A DNA stretch of 55,752 bases from Polynucleobacter meluiroseus (lineage in GTDB: Bacteria > Pseudomonadota > Gammaproteobacteria > Burkholderiales > Burkholderiaceae), in contig CAMDKY010000007.1 of assembly GCA_945901245.1 (NCBI GenBank), forward strand, positions 1-55,752, given 5' to 3'. The position numbers and the translations under genes were made by a program. A model generated the notes under the pieces. It worked only from the letters and a program-made list of their open reading frames with translations. It was not told the DNA's origin and made no database searches. Positions 50,156 through 55,752 of the stretch are shown here, in pieces; the stretch's first letter is position 1, and every line of letters starts with the position of its first letter.

Positions 50156-50425
50156 TTAAATTCCCTTGGACGCTTCAACCAAACGGGTAACAACCCACGA
50201 CTTTGTACGTGAAATTGGTCTAGATTCAGAAATTTCAACGGTATCACCCATTTTGTACTGGCTGGATTCGTCATGAGCATGGTACTTTTTCGACTGCCCG
50301 ACGTATTTCCCATACAGCGCATGCTTTACTTGACGCTCTACCAACACAGTCACCGTTTTTTGCATTTTGTCGCTAACGACACGGCCTACCAGGGTGCGGC
50401 GCAAGGGTTTAGATAATTCGGTCAT
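50156..50425 (-). CDS. rpsQ: 30S ribosomal protein S17
   Basis: S17 is a primary 16S rRNA binder. The 89-residue OB-fold product reads [43 protein letters not shown], then [25 protein letters not shown]. It is the last gene before the gap preceding rplN and follows rpmC by 12 bp. Confidence 0.98.
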   Translation of the reverse strand: MTELSKPLRRTLVGRVVSDKMQKTVTVLVERQVKHALYGKYVGQSKKYHAHDESSQYKMGDTVEISESRPISRTKSWVVTRLVEASKGI

Positions 50426-50437
50426 ATCCCTCTTTCC

Positions 50438-50632
50438 TTATTTCTGTGCAGTTTTTTGGGTAATAAACGTCTTAAGGCGAGCAATTTCACGCTTTGTTTT
50501 ACCCAATTGGCTGGTGTTAGTAAGTTGCTGCGTTCCCTTTTGCATGCGGAGCTTGAAACTCGCTTTCAAGAGCTCAGTCAGCTCTACATTTAAGGCAGGC
50601 AGGTCTTTCGATGCTAATTCTGTCTTTTTCAT
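50438..50632 (-). CDS. rpmC: 50S ribosomal protein L29
   Basis: L29 is at the tunnel exit and contacts trigger factor and SRP. The 64-residue two-helix product has the family core [39 protein letters not shown]. It lies 13 bp after rplP. Confidence 0.97.
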   Translation of the reverse strand: MKKTELASKDLPALNVELTELLKASFKLRMQKGTQQLTNTSQLGKTKREIARLKTFITQKTAQK

Positions 50633-50645
50633 AATCTTTTCCCGA

Positions 50646-51059
50646 TCAACCTAGGTGGCGAATCACGAATGTGGTTTGCAATGGCAACTTAGCTGCAGCA
50701 AGCTTGAAAGCCTCCCGCGCCAATGCCTCATCAACGCCATCCATTTCGTACAACACTTTGCCTGGCTGAATTTCTGCAACGTAGTACTCTGGATTACCTT
50801 TACCGTTACCCATACGTACTTCGGCTGGTTTTTGCGAAATTGGCTTATCTGGGAAAATACGAATCCAGATACGACCACCCCGCTTAATATGGCGGGTCAT
50901 CGCACGACGTGCCGACTCAATTTGGCGTGCGGTTAAACGACCACGGCCAACTGCCTTCAATCCAAAGTCACCAAAGGCAACTGAACTGCCGCGTGTTGCA
51001 ACGCCAGTATTACGACCTTTTTGTTCTTTGCGGTATTTGCGACGCTTTGGTTGCAACAT
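50646..51059 (-). CDS. rplP: 50S ribosomal protein L16
   Basis: L16 helps place the A-site tRNA in the peptidyl transferase centre. The 137-residue product starts [19 protein letters not shown] and contains ITARQIE-like [48 protein letters not shown]. It starts 3 bp after rpsC. Confidence 0.98.
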   Translation of the reverse strand: MLQPKRRKYRKEQKGRNTGVATRGSSVAFGDFGLKAVGRGRLTARQIESARRAMTRHIKRGGRIWIRIFPDKPISQKPAEVRMGNGKGNPEYYVAEIQPGKVLYEMDGVDEALAREAFKLAAAKLPLQTTFVIRHLG

Positions 51060-51062
51060 GCT

Positions 51063-51896
51063 TTATTCTCCTGGCTTCTCTGTTTCAGCTGCAGCATCTG
51101 GCTTGGCTGCTGCTTTGCTAACACGCTTAACGGCTGGTTTTGCAACTACCAATGGCTTTGCGTCACCTGCAGCGGGTGTACGACGGGCTGTTTTTGCTGG
51201 CACACGGCGTGGTTTTTTATCGTCTGCTGCTGGCTCTACTGGGGCTGCTGCTGGCGCATCCGCACCGCGACCCAATGTATCACCTTTATAAACCCATACT
51301 TTGACACCAATAATGCCGTAGGTTGTTTCTGCTTCCGATGTTGCGTAATCAATGTCCGCCTTCAAGGTATGAAGTGGCACACGACCTTCGCGATACCATT
51401 CGCGACGCGCAATCTCGGCGCCATTCAAACGACCGGAAGACATGATCTTGATACCTTGCGCGCCAAGGCGCATTGCGTTTTGCATGGCACGCTTCATGGC
51501 ACGACGGAACATAATGCGCTTCTCTAACTGCTGAGTAATCGAGTCAGCGATTAATTGTGCGTCTACTTCTGGCTTACGAATTTCTTCAATATTCACATGG
51601 ACGGGAACGCCCATGCGCTTTTGCAGTTCGCGGCGGAGCACTTCAATATCCTCGCCTTTTTTCCCAATCACCACACCTGGACGCGAGCTATAAATCGTGA
51701 TGCGTGCGTTTTTAGCAGGGCGCTCAATGATAACTTTGCTAACGGAGGCATTCTTTAACTTCTTTTTCAAATAGATGCGAACGTCCACATCTTCTTTGAG
51801 CATTTTTGCAAAATCAGTATTGTTTGCATACCAACGCGATGTCCAATTCTTGCTTACCGAGAGTCGGAATCCGGTGGGGTTTATCTTTTGGCCCAT
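51063..51896 (-). CDS. rpsC: 30S ribosomal protein S3 with C-terminal extension
   Basis: S3 lies at the mRNA entry channel and has helicase activity with S4 and S5. The first ~210 residues ([27 protein letters not shown] domain with [31 protein letters not shown]) are canonical. The remaining ~65 residues are an Ala/Pro/Lys/Arg-rich tail, making 277 residues against about 233 in E. coli. Such tails are common in betaproteobacteria. It follows rplV by 8 bp. Confidence 0.97.
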   Translation of the reverse strand: MGQKINPTGFRLSVSKNWTSRWYANNTDFAKMLKEDVDVRIYLKKKLKNASVSKVIIERPAKNARITIYSSRPGVVIGKKGEDIEVLRRELQKRMGVPVHVNIEEIRKPEVDAQLIADSITQQLEKRIMFRRAMKRAMQNAMRLGAQGIKIMSSGRLNGAEIARREWYREGRVPLHTLKADIDYATSEAETTYGIIGVKVWVYKGDTLGRGADAPAAAPVEPAADDKKPRRVPAKTARRTPAAGDAKPLVVAKPAVKRVSKAAAKPDAAAETEKPGE

Positions 51897-51904
51897 ATCT
51901 TTCC

Positions 51905-52240
51905 TTAGTTACTCAAGGTCACGCTAATGTGACAAGTTTGTTTTTCGATTTGATTGCCACGACCCTTGGCACGTGCAGTAAAGCGCTTCAAAGAAGTGCC
52001 TTTATCAACAATAATTGTGGCAACTTTGAGCTCATCAATATCAGCACCCTTATTGTGTTCAGCGTTGGCCATTGCAGACTCAACTACCTTCTTCACAATA
52101 AAAGCAGCCTTCTTGGGGCTGAAATTTAAAATGGTCATGGCACGTGCAATTGGCAAACCACGAATTTGATCAGCGACCAAACGTGTCTTTTGCGCAGAAA
52201 TGCGGGCGCCCTTATGAATAGCTTTAACTTCCATCATCAT
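51905..52240 (-). CDS. rplV: 50S ribosomal protein L22
   Basis: L22 lines the exit tunnel with its extended loop. The 111-residue product has [27 protein letters not shown] and the loop/end region [25 protein letters not shown]. Sites where erythromycin-resistance changes occur in other species lie in this loop; no unusual residue is obvious. It starts 4 bp after rpsS. Confidence 0.97.
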   Translation of the reverse strand: MMMEVKAIHKGARISAQKTRLVADQIRGLPIARAMTILNFSPKKAAFIVKKVVESAMANAEHNKGADIDELKVATIIVDKGTSLKRFTARAKGRGNQIEKQTCHISVTLSN

Positions 52241-52244
52241 CCCC

Positions 52245-52523
52245 TTACTTCTTCGTTACTTTCTTGTCAGCAGCGTGACCTTTGAAAGTACGGGTCAAAG
52301 CGAACTCGCCTAACTTATGACCCACCATGTTTTCTGATACATAAACCGGAACGTGTTGACGACCGTTGTGTACCGCAATTGTCAGACCAATGAAGTCGGG
52401 CAGAATTGTGGAACGGCGTGACCAAGTTTTAATCGGCTTTTTGTCTTTGTTAGCCTGTGCAACTTCCACTTTTTTTACTAAGCTGGCGTCGCAAAATGGG
52501 CCTTTTTTAGCTGAACGTGTCAT
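52245..52523 (-). CDS. rpsS: 30S ribosomal protein S19
   Basis: S19 forms a head heterodimer with S13. The 92-residue product reads [76 protein letters not shown], standard for the family. It lies between rplB and rplV. Confidence 0.98.
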   Translation of the reverse strand: MTRSAKKGPFCDASLVKKVEVAQANKDKKPIKTWSRRSTILPDFIGLTIAVHNGRQHVPVYVSENMVGHKLGEFALTRTFKGHAADKKVTKK

Positions 52524-52542
52524 ATCTATTTATCCTTATCGC

Positions 52543-53373
52543 TTAACGTTTTTGACGACGTTGAACGATCATCGAAGTTGTACGCTTGTTACGACGTGTA
52601 CGATAACCTTTGGTTGGAGTGCCCCATGGGGATACAGGTACACGGCCTTCGCCAGTCTTGCCTTCACCACCGCCATGTGGGTGATCGACTGGGTTCATTG
52701 CCACACCGCGAACGGTTGGGCGAATACCACGCCAGCGATTTGCACCTGCTTTACCAATCTGACGCAGGCTGTGCTCTTCGTTGCCAACTTCTCCAATCGT
52801 GGCACGGCACTCAATCAGAATGCGACGTACTTCGCCAGAGCGCAAACGAACCTGGGCATACACTCCTTCGCGTGCCAGTAAAACGGCGGAGCCACCTGCA
52901 GAGCGAGCGATTTGCGCGCCTTTGCCTGGGAGCATTTCAACGCAGTGAATCGTGCTACCAATTGGGATGTTACGAATTGGTAAGTTGTTACCTGCTTTGA
53001 TTGGTGCTTGCGAACCATTCATGACGGGCTGACCTGCAACCATGCCTTTAGCGGCAATAATGTAACGACGCTCACCGTCTGCAAACAACAATAAGGCGAT
53101 GTTTGCGCTGCGGTTTGGATCGTATTCCAAGCGCTCTACTTTGGCTGCAATACCATCTTTATCGTTGCGCTTAAAGTCGACAACACGATAGTGGTGCTTA
53201 TGACCACCGCCTTTATGACGAGTAGTAATATGGCCGTTGTTATTTCGACCGGCTTTTTGAATCTGTGGCTCCAGCAACGCTGCGAAAGGTTTTCCTTTAT
53301 GCAGGTCTGGGTTTACCACCTTGACCATTGAGCGACGACCTGGTGAGGTCGGTTTTGTTTTCATCAAAGGCAT
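52543..53373 (-). CDS. rplB: 50S ribosomal protein L2
   Basis: L2 is needed for subunit joining and peptidyl transfer. The 276-residue product begins [19 protein letters not shown] and carries the catalytic-region signature [18 protein letters not shown], with the critical His, followed by [18 protein letters not shown]. It starts 3 bp after rplW. Confidence 0.98.
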   Translation of the reverse strand: MPLMKTKPTSPGRRSMVKVVNPDLHKGKPFAALLEPQIQKAGRNNNGHITTRHKGGGHKHHYRVVDFKRNDKDGIAAKVERLEYDPNRSANIALLLFADGERRYIIAAKGMVAGQPVMNGSQAPIKAGNNLPIRNIPIGSTIHCVEMLPGKGAQIARSAGGSAVLLAREGVYAQVRLRSGEVRRILIECRATIGEVGNEEHSLRQIGKAGANRWRGIRPTVRGVAMNPVDHPHGGGEGKTGEGRVPVSPWGTPTKGYRTRRNKRTTSMIVQRRQKR

Positions 53374-53375
53374 GA

Positions 53376-53690
53376 TTAATTCGCCTCCGCTTCAAAGTTG
53401 ATTTCTTGACCAGGCTTCAAGTTAACGTAAGCCTTCTTGACGTGATCGCGGCGACCTTCAAAACGGCCATAGCGCTTTGGCTTGCCTTTTTGATTGACGA
53501 TTTGAACTGAGTCCACTTGAACTTTGAACAGCAATTCAACGGCTTGCTTCACATCACTCTTGTTTGCGGCGCGGTCCACCTGAAAAACCACTTGCTCGTT
53601 TTTCTCAGCGACCATGGTTGCTTTTTCCGAAATAACCGGTCCGAGCAAAACCTTCATCAGGTTGTGATCATTTCTGCGTGTTTGGCTCAT
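53376..53690 (-). CDS. rplW: 50S ribosomal protein L23
   Basis: L23 is the main docking site of trigger factor at the tunnel exit. The 104-residue product has [48 protein letters not shown] and the basic loop [20 protein letters not shown]. Its ATG overlaps the rplD stop by 4 bp. Confidence 0.97.
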   Translation of the reverse strand: MSQTRRNDHNLMKVLLGPVISEKATMVAEKNEQVVFQVDRAANKSDVKQAVELLFKVQVDSVQIVNQKGKPKRYGRFEGRRDHVKKAYVNLKPGQEINFEAEAN

Positions 53691-54307
53691 TTCAGCAACT
53701 CCTCGATTTTGGCAATCGCTGCTTTGCTCACCAACACTTTTTGATACTGAACCAAGGAAAGCGGATCAGCATGTTGTGGCTCTACTACGGCAACTTTATG
53801 CAAATTGCGTGCAGCTAAGTACAAGTTTTCGCTGACCTGATCAACAATAATCAGCACCGAATCCAAGCCCATTGCTTTTACCTTTTCGGCAAGCACTTTG
53901 GTCTTTGGAGCATCGAGCTCAAATTGATCAACCACGTTTAAGCGTCCTTCGCGAGCTAACTGAGACAGAATCGATCTCATACCAGCGCGATACATTTTTT
54001 TATTGACTTTGTGGCTGAAATTTTCTTCTGGGGAGTTCGGGAATATCCGACCACCTCCGCGCCACAATGGGGAAGAGCTCATACCAGCACGTGCACGGCC
54101 AGTGCCTTTTTGGCGCCATGGCTTTTTGGTGGTGTGCTTAACTTGCTCACGGTCTTTTTGTGCGCGGTTACCGCTACGTGCATTGGCTTGATACGCCACT
54201 ACTACTTGGTGAACCAATGCTTCGTTGTATTCGCGCTCGAACACTTCGGGTGAGGCTTGAATGCCTGCAGCGAGAGTGCCGTTATCTTGGAGAAGCTTGA
54301 GTTCCAT
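53687..54307 (-). CDS. rplD: 50S ribosomal protein L4
   Basis: L4 lines the exit tunnel and, in E. coli, represses the S10 operon by binding its leader. The 206-residue product has the extended loop [30 protein letters not shown], characteristic of L4, and ends [12 protein letters not shown]. It lies 11 bp after rplC. Confidence 0.98.
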   Translation of the reverse strand: MELKLLQDNGTLAAGIQASPEVFEREYNEALVHQVVVAYQANARSGNRAQKDREQVKHTTKKPWRQKGTGRARAGMSSSPLWRGGGRIFPNSPEENFSHKVNKKMYRAGMRSILSQLAREGRLNVVDQFELDAPKTKVLAEKVKAMGLDSVLIIVDQVSENLYLAARNLHKVAVVEPQHADPLSLVQYQKVLVSKAAIAKIEELLK

Positions 54308-54318
54308 ATTCGCTCTCC

Positions 54319-54975
54319 TTATTTCTTCTTCAGCGGTGTCTTAACCGCTGGAGTAACGATGACTTTACCGCCTGGGGCGCCAGGTACGGCACCTTTCACC
54401 ATGATCAGATTGCGTTCTGTATCAATGCGGGCGATGACTAAATTTTGTACGGTGCGTGTAACGTCACCAAGGTGGCCTGTCATGCGCTTACCTGGGAACA
54501 CACGTCCTGGATCTTGTGCCATACCAATCGAACCTGGCACATTGTGCGAACGGGAGTTACCGTGACTGGCGCGACCAGAAGCGAAATGGTAACGCTTGAT
54601 GGTACCGGCATAACCTTTACCAATCGAAACGCCTTGCACATCAACCTTTTGGCCGGCTGCAAATGCTGCATCTGCTGGAATAACTTGGCCGGGCTTCATT
54701 TCTGCAATTTTGGCTGCATCCAAATGAAATTCATTCAATGCATTGCCAGCCATTACGCCCGCTTTTGCAAAATGACCTGCCATAGGTTTGGTTACGCGCG
54801 TTGCTCTACGGGTGCCGTGGGCTAACTGAATGGCATCATAGCCATCGGTTTCCTGGGTCTTAATTTGAGCAACCCTGTTATCACTCACGTCAATGACGGT
54901 GACAGGGATGGAATCCCCTTCATCCGTAAAAAGACGGGTCATACCGACCTTGCGGCCGATTAAGCCTAAGCTCAT
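54319..54975 (-). CDS. rplC: 50S ribosomal protein L3
   Basis: L3 starts large-subunit assembly and reaches the peptidyl transferase centre. From the ATG at 54975 it is 218 residues ([20 protein letters not shown]); a GGAG lies 7 bp upstream, so this start is preferred over the ATG two codons earlier. It contains [51 protein letters not shown] 185-bp gap with a promoter and hairpins separates it from rpsJ, unlike the tight spacing in E. coli. Confidence 0.97.
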   Translation of the reverse strand: MSLGLIGRKVGMTRLFTDEGDSIPVTVIDVSDNRVAQIKTQETDGYDAIQLAHGTRRATRVTKPMAGHFAKAGVMAGNALNEFHLDAAKIAEMKPGQVIPADAAFAAGQKVDVQGVSIGKGYAGTIKRYHFASGRASHGNSRSHNVPGSIGMAQDPGRVFPGKRMTGHLGDVTRTVQNLVIARIDTERNLIMVKGAVPGAPGGKVIVTPAVKTPLKKK

Positions 54976-55024
54976 ATTCATGCTCCACGCCGACTTCGAT
55001 TGGTCAGCAATAATTTAATTTAAG

Positions 55025-55066
55025 TAAGTGATTTATGGACAAATATGTTAATAAATCAATAACTTA
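55025..55066. other. Hairpin in the rplC leader
   Basis: TAAGTGATTTAT (55025-55036) pairs with ATAAATC...ACTTA (55051-55066), giving 7-bp and 5-bp stems with a small bulge and a 14-nt loop. It lies in the predicted transcribed leader about 45 nt before the rplC start. A regulatory role is inferred from place only. Confidence 0.4.
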
Positions 55067-55115
55067 CAACATAAACGGGTCAGAAATTACATCTCTGTAC
55101 CGAGAAAAGCCTTCA

Positions 55116-55144
55116 ATTCTATCGTGCCAAACTGATTTAGGCAA
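55116..55144 (-). promoter_or_regulatory. Predicted promoter upstream of rplC
   Basis: TTGCCT (55139-55144) is exactly 17 bp from TAGAAT (55116-55121) on the minus strand, a good sigma-70 match. The predicted start near 55109 gives a leader of about 135 nt before rplC. Confidence 0.6.
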
Positions 55145-55154
55145 GGCCTAAATC
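55134..55154. other. Short perfect hairpin after rpsJ
   Basis: GATTTAGGC-AAG-GCCTAAATC, a 9-bp stem with a 3-nt loop, begins 13 bp past the rpsJ stop and includes the -35 of the rplC promoter. There is no T-run, so it could be a partial terminator or processing site. Confidence 0.5.
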
Positions 55155-55166
55155 GGATAAGTGCCA

Positions 55167-55478
55167 TTACTGCAGCTTGATTTCGACGTCCACGCCTGCT
55201 GGAAGGTCTAATTTCATCAATGCATCCACTGTTTTTTCAGTTGGATCAACAATATCCATCAAACGCAGATGGGTACGAATCTCTAACTGATCGCGCGACG
55301 TTTTATTGACGTGGGGCGAACGCAGAATGTCAAAACGCTCGATACGCGTTGGCAAAGGTACTGGTCCTTTTACCACTGCGCCGGTACGCTTTGCTGTATC
55401 AACGATTTCAGCAGCCGACTGATCAATCAGGCGGTAGTCAAACGCTTTAAGACGAATACGAATTTTCTGGTTTTGCAT
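55167..55478 (-). CDS. rpsJ: 30S ribosomal protein S10
   Basis: S10 is in the small-subunit head and also acts as NusE in antitermination. The 103-residue product begins [34 protein letters not shown] and includes [33 protein letters not shown]. It follows tuf by 126 bp; a leader hairpin lies in that gap. Confidence 0.98.
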   Translation of the reverse strand: MQNQKIRIRLKAFDYRLIDQSAAEIVDTAKRTGAVVKGPVPLPTRIERFDILRSPHVNKTSRDQLEIRTHLRLMDIVDPTEKTVDALMKLDLPAGVDVEIKLQ

Positions 55479-55529
55479 AGTAATTCCAAAGAGCGGTGCG
55501 GTGCTGCCACGTTATATTTCTAAAGAGCT

Positions 55530-55558
55530 CGGTGGCATCTGCAGCACAGACGCCACCG
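55530..55558. other. Hairpin in the tuf-rpsJ gap
   Basis: CGGTGGC pairs with GCCACCG, followed inwards by one mismatch and TCTG/CAGA around a 5-nt loop. No T-run follows on the minus strand, so it may be an attenuating or processing structure rather than a full terminator. Confidence 0.5.
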
Positions 55559-55604
55559 GTTAGCAAAACGCTAAATAATTTTTACTACTTAATACCTAAG
55601 GCAA

Positions 55605-55752
55605 TTAAGCCAAAATCTTTGCTACCACGCCGGCGCCAACCGTACGGCCACCTTCGCGGATCGCAAAACGCAAACCTTCTTCCATCGCGATGGGGGCGAT
55701 GAGCTTGACGGTAATGCTGACGTTGTCGCCTGGCATCACCATCTCTTTATCT
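55605..55752 (-). CDS. tuf: Elongation factor Tu (C-terminal end only)
   Basis: Forty-nine codons and a TAA are visible; the gene runs off the right edge of the window. The translated end ([15 protein letters not shown], then [21 protein letters not shown]) is the invariant C-terminus of EF-Tu domain 3. EF-Tu delivers aminoacyl-tRNA to the ribosome. Placement just before rpsJ is the standard str-S10 junction. Confidence 0.97.

Noticed and set aside
51021..51527. 168-codon plus-strand frame opposite rpsC
   Set aside because: Cys/Trp-rich translation opposite the Ala/Lys-rich S3 tail; a composition artefact, with no ribosome site.

Overview
This window looks like chromosome from a betaproteobacterium of the Burkholderiales, most like Polynucleobacter or a close relative. 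The evidence is gene order: gltB-gltD-mlaFEDACB-ABC transporter-bolA-murA-hisGD...hisBHAFIE-HIT-tatABC, mrcA facing aroK-aroB, cyaY/lptM-lysA, and a compact tuf-S10-spc-alpha ribosomal cluster. The porin type, short-form HisG and moderate base composition agree. The genus is an inference from gene order and protein character, not from a database match.

Layout. 1-960 is the 3' part of a tyrosine recombinase, possibly the edge of an island. 1052-2284 is a trimeric porin. 2491-4161 is a Sel1-repeat protein. 4178-9992 (minus) carries tatC-tatB-tatA, a HIT hydrolase and hisE-I-F-A-H-B. 10133-12252 is a plus-strand block that breaks the his operon: hisC, a fragment resembling a HigA antitoxin (minus), and an intact Phd/VapC toxin-antitoxin pair. 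12269-27637 (minus) resumes with hisD, hisG, murA, bolA-like, a two-gene ABC-2 exporter, the Mla phospholipid transport operon and glutamate synthase (gltD, gltB). 27732-28547 is a REP-type hairpin plus a RAYT transposase between gltB and mrcA. 30973-34532 (plus) is a membrane clamp-like protein, a very short PilQ-type secretin, aroK and aroB. 34550-41059 holds cyaY, lptM, lysA, a dihaem cytochrome c, yihA, hemB, dsbD and cutA. 41158-55752 (minus) is the ribosomal cluster from tuf (partial) to rplQ, including infA, secY, rpmJ and rpoA.

How the genes work together. The his genes make eight of the enzymes from PRPP/ATP to histidine; HisG is the short form and should need HisZ, which is not here. 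MlaFEDB with MlaC and MlaA forms a complete system for retrograde phospholipid transport. MurA, PBP1A, AroKB (chorismate), LysA (lysine), GltBD (ammonia assimilation), HemB (haem), DsbD (periplasmic reductant) and the Tat translocase are core housekeeping functions.

The most unusual parts are the inverted hisC with its toxin-antitoxin neighbour, the reduced secretin locus where pilMNOPQ is expected, the RAYT with its own REP hairpin, and two related promoter/leader regions inside the ribosomal cluster. No rRNA, tRNA, CRISPR array or complete insertion sequence was seen.
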